Part shown: positions 56,522 through 64,000 of the stretch, piece after piece
Layout of the letters: each line of letters opens with the position of its first letter
Position numbering within the stretch: position 1 is the first letter of the stretch
Origin: Nannocystis punicea
GTDB taxonomy: Bacteria; Myxococcota_A; Polyangia; Nannocystales; Nannocystaceae
Assembly: GCF_026965555.1 (NCBI RefSeq)
Contig: NZ_CP114040.1
Span: 12,669,501-12,733,500 of the forward strand
Length of the DNA stretch: 64,000 nucleotides
Reading direction: 5' to 3'
Program-made: the position numbers and the translations under genes
The notes under the pieces: model-generated
Database searches by the model: none
What the model was told of the DNA's origin: nothing
The model's input: only the letters and a program-made list of their open reading frames with translations

Positions 56522-58285
56522 TCAGTACTTGGGCCATTCGGAGCAGCAGTACTTGCCGCTCTTGGTGTTGCCCACCGGGTCCTGGCCGTCGAAGTTGTTG
56601 CAGTCGGCGATGTTGACGTACATCGCGTCGTCGTCGTCGACGCGGTCGGCGAGCCACGAGTTGATGATCGGCGTGAAGCCGCCGGCGATGCAGGCGCGAC
56701 GGATCTCCTCGTGGCGGCACAGGTGCGCCCCGCCGTAGAAGTTGTAACAGTCGTTCGTGGACAGGTTCCAGTTGGTGCCGAAGTTCTCGTGGTACACGCA
56801 GAGCAGCGAGCGGGCCGTGTTCACCGATGCCAGCTGGTCGGCGAAGTTGACAGCGGGGCACGCGGGCACGCTGGTCGGCCCGGGGGCGCCTTGCGGACCC
56901 TGGGGGCCCTGGGGTCCCTGGGGTCCTTGCGGGCCGGTGGCGCCTGCGGGGCCGGCCGGACCTGAAGGGCCGGCGGGACCGGCGGGGCCGGCGGGGCCGA
57001 CCGGACCGACAGGACCGGCGGGGCCCATCGGACCGACCGCGCCTTGCGGGCCCGGAGCGCCTGCAGGGCCCTGAGGGCCGGCGGGACCGGCAGGACCGGC
57101 GGGGCCCGTGTTGCCCTGGAGGCCTTGCGGGCCCGGATCGCCCTGCGGGCCGGCAGGGCCGGCCGGGCCCGCATCGCCCTGCGGGCCGGCAGGGCCAGCC
57201 GGGCCCGCATCGCCTTGCGGGCCGGCCGGACCGGCGGGACCCGGGTCGCCCTGGACGCCTTGAGGGCCTGCAGGGCCCGGATCGCCTTGCGGGCCGGCGG
57301 GACCGGCGGGGCCCGGGTCGCCCTGGACGCCCTGGGGGCCCGCGGGGCCGGGATCGCCTTGCGGGCCCTGGGGACCGGCGGGGCCGGGCTCGCCCTGGAC
57401 GCCCTGGGGCCCGGTGGGGCCGGGATCGCCTTGCGGGCCCTGGGGACCGGCGGGGCCGGGCTCGCCCTGGACGCCCTGGGGCCCGGTGGGGCCGGGATCT
57501 CCTTGCGGGCCCTGGGAGCCGGCGGGACCGACGGGGCCGGCAGGACCGGGCGGGCCATCGGCGCCGGCGGGGCCGGCAGGGCCGTCGGGACCGGCGGGGC
57601 CGGCAGGTCCGGCGGGACCGGCGGGGCCATCGGCGCCGGCGGGGCCGGCAGGGCCCTCGGGACCGGCGGGGCCGGCGGGACCGGCGGGGCCGGCGGGGCC
57701 CTCGGCGCCGGCGGGACCGGCAGGGCCCTCGGCGCCGGCGGGACCGGCGGGTCCGGGCGGGCCGGCGGGACCGATCAATCCGGACGGATCGCCGACCCAC
57801 TGGCCGCTCTCGTTGATGACCTGGCCGAAGCCCTGAATGTTGACACTGGTCGGGTTGATCTCGCCGCGGACGTCGCCGGCGAACATCGCATACGGGACGC
57901 TGACGATCGCCGCGCGCGGGGTCATCTCCGGGTCGGCGCCGACGGTGATGCCGAGCCAGCGGGTGCTGCCGTCGAAGACGATCTCGTCGAGGACGAGCTG
58001 TTCGCCGAGGCGGACCGAGAAGAAGCCCTCGTCGAAGGTGACGCTGATGGTCTCGGCCCAGATCTCGTTGCCGGCGACCTCGGCGTCGTAGATGGCGAAG
58101 GTGAGGTCCTGGGTGCCGTCGACGGGGACGCCGTTCGCGTCGAAGAGGCGGCCCTGGTGGGTGACGAGGGCGGGCACGGCGAGGGCGCTGGCGTCGGTCG
58201 GGAGCAGCCACGCGGACGCGAGCACGGCCCCGAGCCACCACCTCTTCATCATCGTCCTCGTCCGGTTGCGTTGCGTCGATTTCAT
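56522..58285 (-). CDS. Collagen-like secreted protein
   Basis: 587 residues. Signal peptide (MMKRWWLGAVLASAWLLPTD), then a ~130-residue beta-rich N-terminal domain (VTHQGRLFDANGVPVDGTQD, TRWLGITVGADPEMTPRAAI, SVPYAMFAGDV) of the kind that precedes tail-fibre or collagen stalks. About 100 Gly-X-Y triplets follow (mostly GPAGPQGDPGPT-like), then a ~110-residue Cys-containing C-terminal domain (CYNFYGGAHLCRHEEIRRAC, SGKYCCSEWPKY). It is probably a trimeric rod at the cell surface. The ATG at 58285 overlaps the upstream gene's stop (ATGA); MM at 58252 is the alternative. Confidence 0.85.
   Translation of the reverse strand: MKSTQRNRTRTMMKRWWLGAVLASAWLLPTDASALAVPALVTHQGRLFDANGVPVDGTQDLTFAIYDAEVAGNEIWAETISVTFDEGFFSVRLGEQLVLDEIVFDGSTRWLGITVGADPEMTPRAAIVSVPYAMFAGDVRGEINPTSVNIQGFGQVINESGQWVGDPSGLIGPAGPPGPAGPAGAEGPAGPAGAEGPAGPAGPAGPAGPEGPAGPAGADGPAGPAGPAGPAGPDGPAGPAGADGPPGPAGPVGPAGSQGPQGDPGPTGPQGVQGEPGPAGPQGPQGDPGPTGPQGVQGEPGPAGPQGPQGDPGPAGPQGVQGDPGPAGPAGPQGDPGPAGPQGVQGDPGPAGPAGPQGDAGPAGPAGPQGDAGPAGPAGPQGDPGPQGLQGNTGPAGPAGPAGPQGPAGAPGPQGAVGPMGPAGPVGPVGPAGPAGPAGPSGPAGPAGATGPQGPQGPQGPQGPQGAPGPTSVPACPAVNFADQLASVNTARSLLCVYHENFGTNWNLSTNDCYNFYGGAHLCRHEEIRRACIAGGFTPIINSWLADRVDDDDAMYVNIADCNNFDGQDPVGNTKSGKYCCSEWPKY
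56875..57781 (-). repeat. Gly-X-Y coding repeat
   Basis: About 100 collagen triplets encoded by GGSCCGGCGGGACC-type 9-, 18- and 27-bp repeats. High-order units (GPQGDPGPTGPQGVQGEPG repeated) show recent amplification; the opposite strand is open for long stretches only because of this composition. Confidence 0.9.
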
Positions 58286-58827
58286 GGCGGGTTCCCGTTG
58301 GCGCCGATCAGGCCGCCCTGCAGGCGAAAGTTGTCGGAGATGTAGATGCCCTGATTCTGGGTCGGTTGGCCCAGGGTGAAGACCATGCGAAAACTGGGGC
58401 TGGCGGCGACGGTGCCGCTGTTGACGGTCTGGGTGACCGAGCGGCCGGCGACCGGATCGCCGGTGGTCGTGCCCGTGTCCGTGTCGGTCGCCGAGGTGGT
58501 CGTGGTCGACGTCGTGGTGTCGGTGTCACCGGTGGTGGACGTCGTCGAATCGGTGGTGGTCGGGGCGACCGTGGTGGTCGGCGCCTCGGTGGTCGTCGAA
58601 TCGGTGGAGGTCACCGGATTGGTGGTGGTCGGCGTGTCCGTGGTCGGTGAGGCGGTCGGCGAATCGGTGGACGTCGGCGCGTCGGTCGTCGTCGCCGTCG
58701 GACCCTCGGTGCCACTAATAGAGAGCGTGCCGGCGGTCGTGTCGTCGGCGCATCCGGCCGCGTTCGACGCGGCGCATACCAGCCCCAATACAGCCCCACA
58801 CCTGCGCCCAAGCGCGGTTCGGCGCAT
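58282..58827 (-). CDS. Thr/Ser-rich lipoprotein-like protein upstream of the collagen-like gene
   Basis: About 181 residues. Signal with a possible lipobox (SNAAGC), then ~95 residues of Thr/Ser/Asp/Pro spacer, then a compact C-terminal domain (SVTQTVNSGTVAASPSFRMV, FTLGQPTQNQGIYISDNFRL, QGGLIGANG). Its stop overlaps the collagen-like gene start by 4 bp, so they are made together, and the C-terminal domain may interact with the collagen-like fibre. The Thr-rich spacer is similar in style to that of the 32.3-kb lipoprotein. Confidence 0.65.
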   Translation of the reverse strand: MRRTALGRRCGAVLGLVCAASNAAGCADDTTAGTLSISGTEGPTATTTDAPTSTDSPTASPTTDTPTTTNPVTSTDSTTTEAPTTTVAPTTTDSTTSTTGDTDTTTSTTTTSATDTDTGTTTGDPVAGRSVTQTVNSGTVAASPSFRMVFTLGQPTQNQGIYISDNFRLQGGLIGANGNPP

Positions 58828-58833
58828 GCTCAC

Positions 58834-59222
58834 CCCCAGTCCGAAGAGCGACGTCTACAACGAGAGACGCGGCGATCGACTCGCGCCCCACGACGCGACG
58901 ATCTCGGTCCACGCTATCATGATTGACAGCGGAGCGACAAGACCACACTTTCGCGCGAGAGGGCCGGTGCGTCGGCGGCTGCACGGCGCGATGCGTGGGG
59001 GTGAGGCCTCGGGCGAGGATGCGTCGAATGTCCCGAGGGACATGCGCGAGCGGGACGCGGACGTCTCATGCGAGATGTCCATTGGGACATGTGACGGGGC
59101 GGGGCCGCGCAGGTCGGCGGGTGGGATACGGCGGAGGGCGCGCCCGCGCGCGGCGGCGACGACGGCGAACGCCGACGTCGGGGCGCCGGAAAATGATATG
59201 ACAGCGGGGCCCGAGGTCTCTG
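58834..59222. other. Divergent intergenic region with RCATGY copies
   Basis: No gene. Contains GTCCCGAGGGACATGCG and GAGATGTCCATTGGGACATGTG (59030-59095), forming TGTCC(N)GGACA hairpins. The 58850-59020 part shows no notable structure. Confidence 0.4.
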
Positions 59223-59825
59223 ATGTTGCCGTGCCTGCGCCGTGTCGTGCTCCCGCTCCTGCTCGCGTTGCCCGTGGCCTGCGACGGCTCGGCGCCGGCG
59301 GCCCCGCCCGACCGGCCGAGCGCCGAGACCCCGGCGGCCTCGCCCGAGGCCGAGAAGCAGTACCAGGAGGCGCTCGAGCTCGAGGCGGCCGGGCGCCACG
59401 AGGAGGCCCGGCTCGCCGTGGAGAAGGCGATCGCCGGCGGGTCAGGGCGGGACGCCAAGCTGCTCGCGGCCAAGCTGGCGATCCTCCGCGACGACCTGGA
59501 CGAGGCGACCCGGCTGCTGGAGCCGCTCGCCAGCGACGGCGGCGACGCGCTGGTCCTCTACAACCTCGGCCTCGTGGCGCAGAAGCGCGGCAAGTACAAC
59601 AACGCCCGCAGCAACTACCTGGCCGCCCTCAAGGCCGACCCCAACTACAACCCGGCGCGCTTCAACCTGGCGGTGCTCACCTGGGAGGCCGGGGTCAAGG
59701 ACGAGGCGCAACACCACGCCCGCAAGTTCATCGATGCGGTCCCCGGCGACGACCCCTTCGCCGCCAAGCTGCAGCAGATGATGGGCGGCGTGGCCCCGGC
59801 CCCGGCCTCGCCCGGCCAACGCTGA
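59223..59825 (+). CDS. TPR-repeat lipoprotein
   Basis: 200 residues; lipobox LPVAC (Cys20). TPR units AEKQYQEALELEAAGRHEEA, DALVLYNLGLVAQKRGKYNN, ARSNYLAALKADPNYNPARF and NLAVLTWEAGVKDEAQHHAR. Similar in build to other small TPR lipoproteins of envelope complexes. Partner unknown. Convergent with rsmB. Confidence 0.75.
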   Translation: MLPCLRRVVLPLLLALPVACDGSAPAAPPDRPSAETPAASPEAEKQYQEALELEAAGRHEEARLAVEKAIAGGSGRDAKLLAAKLAILRDDLDEATRLLEPLASDGGDALVLYNLGLVAQKRGKYNNARSNYLAALKADPNYNPARFNLAVLTWEAGVKDEAQHHARKFIDAVPGDDPFAAKLQQMMGGVAPAPASPGQR

Positions 59826-59843
59826 GCGGCGAGTTTACCCGGG

Positions 59844-59865
59844 GACATGTTGAAATGAACATGTC
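59844..59865. terminator. RCATGY hairpin after the TPR lipoprotein gene
   Basis: GACATGTT (59844-59851), loop GAAATG, AACATGTC (59858-59865); an additional GGACATGTAC copy follows at 59872-59881. More RCATGY copies occur near 60048. Confidence 0.55.
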
Positions 59866-60065
59866 GTGAAGGACATGTACTTTTAGACATGGCGCGTGGG
59901 GCGGGTTGAAGCGCGAGCTCGGCGCATCCGCAGACGGGCCACGAATCACGAGCCGGACGACGCGGTCCGTCCCGGCGTCGAGCTGGAGCGCGAGCGCGTC
60001 GACGCGGAGTCGTGCCCGTCGCCGTCGCGGCGGCCGAGCTGTCCGGAGGGACATGCGGACGCCGG

Positions 60066-61394
60066 TCAGGTCGGGCGGAGGCGGGCGAGGTAGAAGCCGT
60101 CGGTGTGGTGGGCCTCGGGCGTCCAGGTCTCCTCGTGCTCGAGCGTGAAGGCGCCGGCCTCGCAGGCGGCGCGGACCAGGCGCGGGCCCTCCTCGGGCTC
60201 GAGGCTGCAGACGGCGTAGACCAGGCGGCCGCCGGGGCGCACGCGGGCGCGGCAGCGGTCGAGGAGGCGGCGCTGGAGGTCGGCGCAGGCGGCGATGTCG
60301 TCGAACTGCACCGTGGCGCGCAGCTCGGGGTGGCGGGCCAGGTTGCCGAGGCCGGTGCAGGGGGCGTCGAGCAGGACTGCGTCGTAGGTCGAGTCGTCGA
60401 CGCCGAGCTGTGGTTCGGGGGCGGCGAGGTCGGCGACCACCGTGGTGAAGCTGAAGTCGGGCGCGTCGAGCTCGCCGCGGCGGCGCAGGGCGGCGTGCTC
60501 GCCGAGGCGCTGCTCGCTGGCGTCGGCGGCGACCAGGCGGCCGCGGCGGCGCATCAGCTCGGCCAGCTGCAGCGACTTGGTGCCCATGCCGGCGCAGGCG
60601 TCGAGGACATGTTCTTCAGGACATGGCGCGAGAGCCAGAGCAGCCCGCTGCGCGCCGAGGGCCTGGATCGAGAACAGGCCGCGCTCGTGCAGCGGGTGGC
60701 GGACCAGCTCGCCGCCGCCGCGCACGCGCAGAGTCTGCGGCTGGTCGGGGAGCAGCTCGACCATGGCCTTGGAATCGGCCTCGCGCAGGGCCGCGGCGAC
60801 CTCTTCGGCTGTCGTTCGGGACAGGTCGACGCGGAGCTCGACGGCGGGCGGCTCGGCGAGGGCGCGGGCGCGGGCGAGGGCGAGGTCGGGGCCGAGGGTG
60901 GCGAGCCAGCGGCCGGCCAGCCAGCGGGGGATCGACCAGCGATTGGCGAGGACGTCGAGCGGTTTGCCGGCGGCGAGGCGGGCGTCGAGGGCGGCGCCCT
61001 CGCGGTCGATGGCGGAGAGGATCGCGTGCAGCGGGCGGGCCAGGCCGCCGCTCGGGTCGAGGGCGGTGGCGAGGCCGAGGGCCTGGGGGATCGCGGCGTG
61101 CGGCGGGTGCTGCAGCTCGCGCAGCTCGAACACCGCGACGCGGGCGATCTCCCGCGCCCGGGCGCTGAGGGCCTTGGGGCGGGCGGCGGCGGCGTCGATC
61201 AACGCGTCGAGGCGGCCGCGGTGGCGCAGCACGCCGTACACGAGGGTCGTGGTGAGGCCGCGCTCGCGCCGCTCGAGATCCGGGTGGCGCTCGAATTGCT
61301 CGGCCAGGATCCGGTTGCTGAAGCCGCGGCGTTGATCGATCTGCCGGAGCGTCTGGACGGCGAGCGCACGGGCGGTGATGGGGTTTCTCGGCAC
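60066..61394 (-). CDS. rsmB: 16S rRNA (cytosine-C5) methyltransferase, RsmB type
   Basis: 442 residues. N-terminal NusB-like RNA-binding domain (ARALAVQTLRQIDQRRGFSN, LTTTLVYGVLRHRGRLDALI) and C-terminal m5C methyltransferase with the SAM motif HVLDACAGMGTKSLQLAELM, VVADLA and the catalytic-Cys motif LLDAPCTGLGNLARHPELR, then YAVCSLEPEEG with the second Cys. The SAM loop reads AGMGTK rather than AAPGGK. A perfect RCATGY repeat (near 60603-60628) is embedded in frame right before this loop (encoding APCPEEHVLDA). GTG 61394 is the likely start; the track-length version to 61535 would overlap the divergent gene. Confidence 0.88.
   Translation of the reverse strand: MPRNPITARALAVQTLRQIDQRRGFSNRILAEQFERHPDLERRERGLTTTLVYGVLRHRGRLDALIDAAAARPKALSARAREIARVAVFELRELQHPPHAAIPQALGLATALDPSGGLARPLHAILSAIDREGAALDARLAAGKPLDVLANRWSIPRWLAGRWLATLGPDLALARARALAEPPAVELRVDLSRTTAEEVAAALREADSKAMVELLPDQPQTLRVRGGGELVRHPLHERGLFSIQALGAQRAALALAPCPEEHVLDACAGMGTKSLQLAELMRRRGRLVAADASEQRLGEHAALRRRGELDAPDFSFTTVVADLAAPEPQLGVDDSTYDAVLLDAPCTGLGNLARHPELRATVQFDDIAACADLQRRLLDRCRARVRPGGRLVYAVCSLEPEEGPRLVRAACEAGAFTLEHEETWTPEAHHTDGFYLARLRPT
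60601..60632. repeat. RCATGY repeat embedded in the SAM-binding motif region of rsmB
   Basis: TCGAGGACATGTTCTTCAGG continues to ACATGGCGCGAG. Two copies of GGACATG lie within 30 bp of coding sequence, contributing the codons just before VLDACAG. Confidence 0.6.
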
Positions 61395-61437
61395 GGGGGC
61401 GCGGATCGTAGCCGCAAAGGGTGTTATGGTGTCGACG

Positions 61438-61929
61438 ATGTCGACGCGCCGCAGCGCCGCGATCGCCGCCGTCCTCCTCGGGGCCGCCCCCGCGGGCTGT
61501 GAGGAGCCGCTGCAGCCGGTGTCCGAGGCGCCCACGCTGCTGGCCGAGGCCGGCGATTACACGCAGTGGGCGCGGCCGAAGAACCGGGCGGAACGCCAGC
61601 CGGTAGTCGCGCCCCACGGCGGGTTCGTCGACATCTACATCAACGACGTGGTGGTCGCCGACCAGGCGATGGTCCTGCCCGAGGGGCTGCCCGCGTGGTC
61701 CGACGAGGCGATGGTGGTGCTCGCCGGCCACGACGCGATGGAAGGCGGGTCCCTGGTGCAGGTCGCGGTGATGCAGAAGCGCGGCGGGGTGTGGGCGTGG
61801 GAGCAGTACGACGGCTCCAGCGACGAGCCGCGCTTCTCCGGCCGCCCCGACGTGTGCGTCGGCTGTCACAGCGCCGGCGAGGATTTCATCCGGTCGTTCC
61901 GCCTGCCCGACCCACCGCCCGAGGAGTGA
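61438..61929 (+). CDS. Cytochrome P460-like lipoprotein with CxxCH
   Basis: 163 residues; lipobox PAGC (Cys21). The fold region DIYINDVVVADQAMVLPEGL, VQVAVMQKRGGVWAWEQYDG and the C-terminal haem motif CVGCH (C140-H144, DVCVGCHSAGEDFIRSFRLP) match the cytochrome P460 family, which carries a c-type haem and oxidises hydroxylamine or detoxifies NO. Lipid-anchored here. The P460-specific lysine cross-link cannot be judged from sequence. Divergent from rsmB. Confidence 0.8.
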   Translation: MSTRRSAAIAAVLLGAAPAGCEEPLQPVSEAPTLLAEAGDYTQWARPKNRAERQPVVAPHGGFVDIYINDVVVADQAMVLPEGLPAWSDEAMVVLAGHDAMEGGSLVQVAVMQKRGGVWAWEQYDGSSDEPRFSGRPDVCVGCHSAGEDFIRSFRLPDPPPEE

Positions 61930-62125
61930 CGGGCGCTACGGCGAGGTCGGCGCGAGGAGTCGGAGCGAGGGGACGAGGTCGAAGCGCGGCGTGAGGAGTG
62001 AGACGCGGCGCAGGGCGTTGCGAGGAGCGGGACACCCGCGAGCGGGTGGGTGAGGCGTGAGTCGTGGCGGGGGGCGAGGGGCATGTGCTTGCTCGCGGGC
62101 GGACGAGGGGCTATGCCCCCCGGCG

Positions 62126-62371
62126 ATGCTGCAGAACGCACTCGTCCGTGTCCCCACCGAGGACCTCAAGCGGCTGCTGGCGCTGCTCCACCGCGGAGAG
62201 CTGCAGTGCCCGCTGACGCCGGTCGAGGTGACGCGGTGCGGCTTCCAGATCCACATGGACGCGCTGCTCGGCCACCTGCGCGGGCTCGAGGCGCCGGCGG
62301 TGCGGGCGGTGCTGACGGCGGTGCTGCTCGAGCGACAGGCGGCGCAGGAGCGGATGCCTCGCCTGGTCTGA
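62126..62371 (+). CDS. Small conserved-looking protein, unknown
   Basis: 81 residues, two helices and short strands: MLQNALVRVPTEDLKRLLAL, LLHRGELQCPLTPVEVTRCG, VLTAVLLERQAAQERM. Similar small proteins occur in myxobacteria but I know no function. ATG 62126 is chosen over the upstream in-frame start at 62057, which lies in a G-rich repeat-like stretch. An RCATGY copy follows its stop. Confidence 0.5.
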   Translation: MLQNALVRVPTEDLKRLLALLHRGELQCPLTPVEVTRCGFQIHMDALLGHLRGLEAPAVRAVLTAVLLERQAAQERMPRLV

Positions 62372-62669
62372 AGGGCATGTCTTGAGGGACATGTTGTAGG
62401 TCGTTCGCGGCCGGCGAAGCGGCGTCACGAAGCGCGGGCCGCGACGATCGGCGTGAGGCGAGGTCGTCGCGACGAGCTCGGATGCCCGTGCGAGGGCGAC
62501 TCGGAGCACCTCGCGCGGCGTCTCGCAGCAGCGCCGCGCCGGGAGCGTCACGGGTGATCGGCGCTCACGGCCGGGCGCAGTTCGAGAGCGAGCTTCGGGC
62601 GCCGGTATGGCCGGCTTCGCGCCTGCATTGGCAGCCGCGCTCGCCGCCGGCCGCCGCTATCATCCGTCG

Positions 62670-63761
62670 ATGCGCTCCTGCCCGCACGCCCGGACGCTCC
62701 TGGTCGGTATGTGCCTGGCGACCTGCCTGACGACCGCGCGCGCCGACGTCATGCCCGAGGCCGAATACGACGGTCAGGAGATCGGCGCGGTCACCGAGCT
62801 CTCCGGCCTGTCGCGCTTCCCCGAGCATGTCTTCTACGTGTTCCCGGCGTACTGCACGGAGGCGCTGGCGAAGTTCACGGGGTCGCTCGAGTCCGGCGAC
62901 GAGGATCCAGAGATCGATCCGCGGTTCTACTACGACGACAAGAACGACGGCCGGCCCAATTACCTGGTCCTGAGCGACGGGCAGCTGCCCCGGTGGACCA
63001 GCGGGGACACTCCCTGCATCTCCTCGACCCTCTATTCCGTGGCGCGCGAGGTCGCGGCCGGCGTCGATCTCGCGGCCATGCCGCTCGCGGAGATGCACCG
63101 CTTCTTCACCGAGGACCCGCGGGTGTTCCGCAGCGACTTCGAGTTTCAGGGTTCTCCTCTGTACGCGCCGAAATACTCGCGGCTGCGCGCGGTCCACGAG
63201 GCGGTCCGGATCGTTCGCGTCGGGCCGACCGAGCTCGACGCCGTCCTCGACGCCGCCACGTATCGCTTCGAAGACGGCACCGAACAGACGCTCAAGCTCG
63301 CCCACACGGAGCGCCCCGCGCTCCCGTTCAAGCCGCTCAAGCCGGAGAAGATCGCCAAGTACGCCGACAAGTACGCCAAGTGGGAGGCCCGCCAACCACT
63401 CGAGCCGCCTCCTGCACCGCAGCTCCCCGCGAGCGAAGACCTCGCCGCCGAACCGGTTGCCGAACCAGCCGCCGACGCGACCGCCGGAGCGGACGCTCCA
63501 GTCGTTCCGCCGCCCGCCGAGGCGCCCGCGGTCGACCTCGTCGCCTCGGCGCCGGCCCCTGCACCCGCTCCCGTCGCTCCCGCGCCCGCTTCGCCGCTGG
63601 AGCCCGAATTCGCGGCGCCTGGTGAGGATGTCCCCGAGGACATGGATGAAGAGGCAGCTCCGACCTCGGATCCCGCCTGGCCGCTGGGCGCCGCGATCGC
63701 GGGAGGTCTGGCGCTCGTCGTCGTCGTCGCGCTGACGCGTCGGGCACGAGCCGGCGGCTGA
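62670..63761 (+). CDS. Envelope protein with signal peptide and C-terminal membrane anchor
   Basis: 363 residues. Signal peptide (SCPHARTLLVGMCLATCLTT then ARA), a ~210-residue folded domain with few landmarks (VFYVFPAYCTEALAKFTGSL, GQLPRWTSGDTPCISSTLYS, EMHRFFTEDPRVF), a Pro/Ala/Glu-rich linker (residues ~245-330, with RCATGY-derived EDVPEDMDEE) and a C-terminal helix AWPLGAAIAGGLALVVVVAL plus basic TRRARAGG. A GlyGly-CTERM-like sorting role is possible but the motif is not canonical. The gene's last ~95 bp are echoed at least twice downstream. Confidence 0.65.
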   Translation: MRSCPHARTLLVGMCLATCLTTARADVMPEAEYDGQEIGAVTELSGLSRFPEHVFYVFPAYCTEALAKFTGSLESGDEDPEIDPRFYYDDKNDGRPNYLVLSDGQLPRWTSGDTPCISSTLYSVAREVAAGVDLAAMPLAEMHRFFTEDPRVFRSDFEFQGSPLYAPKYSRLRAVHEAVRIVRVGPTELDAVLDAATYRFEDGTEQTLKLAHTERPALPFKPLKPEKIAKYADKYAKWEARQPLEPPPAPQLPASEDLAAEPVAEPAADATAGADAPVVPPPAEAPAVDLVASAPAPAPAPVAPAPASPLEPEFAAPGEDVPEDMDEEAAPTSDPAWPLGAAIAGGLALVVVVALTRRARAGG

Positions 63762-64000
63762 TCGCGGCAGACATGGCACGAGATGGGGGCACTTTGGCCG
63801 CTGGGAGCTGCGATCGCGGGAGTCCTGGGGCTGGTCGCCGTCGTCGCGCTGACGCGTCGGCCGCGAGACGGCGGCTGATCGCGGCAGACATGGCACGAGA
63901 TGGGGGGACTTTGGTCGTTGGGCGCCGCGATCGCGGGAGTCCTGGGGCTGGTCGCCGTTGGCGCGCTGACGCGTCGGGCGCGAGCCGGCGGCTGATCGCG
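63676..64000 (+). repeat. Three tandem copies of the C-terminal membrane anchor codons
   Basis: Unit of ~120 bp: TGGCCGCTGGGCGCCGCGAT, GCGGGAGTCCTGGGGCTGGTC, GACGCGTCGGRCGCGAG and GGCGGCTGATCGCGG-CAGACATGGCACGAGATGGGGG. The first copy is the gene end (63679-63761), followed by 63800-63880 and 63910-64000, each encoding LGAAIAG-LV-V-ALTRR- and a stop. The array runs off the window. Confidence 0.85.

Noticed and set aside
56522..58285. Prophage tail fibre
   Set aside because: No other phage genes around and the protein has a Sec signal peptide.
56469..58345. Long frames in all phases across the collagen-like gene
   Set aside because: They come from the Gly-X-Y codon repeat; only the minus frame has a signal peptide, Gly every third residue and flanking folded domains.

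Overview
This is a very GC-rich (roughly 70%) chromosomal window that reads like a myxobacterium, most likely of the Nannocystis/Plesiocystis group. The clues are response regulator + DUF4388 (PATAN) proteins, Roadblock/LC7 proteins, an AgmX/PglI-type C-terminal domain, many Thr/Ser-rich or TPR lipoproteins, a collagen-like secreted protein and a class I lysyl-tRNA synthetase. The taxonomy is inferred from gene content, not from a marker gene.

Layout. 1-10.6 kb: GlmU-like nucleotidyltransferase end, class I LysRS, an envelope operon (retropepsin-like protease, membrane protein, lipoprotein), a PilZ-REC-PATAN regulator, fur with a small Cys-rich membrane protein, then xseB and ispA. 10.6-19.1 kb: a two-armed cluster of four ATP-grasp ligases, one S51/cyanophycinase-like peptidase and two alpha/beta-hydrolases. 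This is the best candidate for an undescribed biosynthetic or conjugation system. 19.1-28 kb: tmRNA (ssrA, minus strand) with a repeat array beyond its 3' end, FHA-GGDEF, a Slt-type lytic transglycosylase lipoprotein, a wHTH membrane protein and an M28 membrane peptidase. 28-37 kb: MMPL/RND exporter, SGNH hydrolase, CGFS glutaredoxin, lipoproteins, patatin, dapD. 37-46 kb: two Roadblock proteins (one fused to REC and PATAN), a Fis-type HTH in an AT-richer patch, serine acetyltransferase, a SnoaL-like protein, a DEDDh exonuclease, a quinone-oxidoreductase-like protein and a HEAT protein. 46-50.2 kb: threonine aldolase and a methyltransferase buried in tandem repeats. 50.2-64 kb: a clan-CD (caspase-like) protein with a HEAT-repeat partner, Thr/Pro-rich envelope proteins, an esterase, an AgmX-like protein, a collagen-like operon, a TPR lipoprotein, an rsmB-like methyltransferase, a P460-type cytochrome lipoprotein and a C-terminally anchored envelope protein.

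Two genome-scale patterns stand out. (1) A dispersed palindromic motif with an RCATGY core flanked by GG/CC (for example GGACATGTCC or GAGCATGCTC) forms hairpins at nine of ten convergent protein-gene junctions and also occurs in frame inside several genes. (2) Several transcription units have their own last (or first) 30-100 bp tandemly re-copied outside the gene, as degenerate 'terminal echoes' (GlmU-like gene, 1.4-kb membrane protein, tmRNA, both ends of threonine aldolase, last gene of the window).

Promoters can also be read. Many starts are preceded by TTGnnn-N17/18-TAnnnT elements whose -10 box ends only 5-13 nt before the start codon, which suggests widespread leaderless or near-leaderless mRNAs and helps choose start codons.
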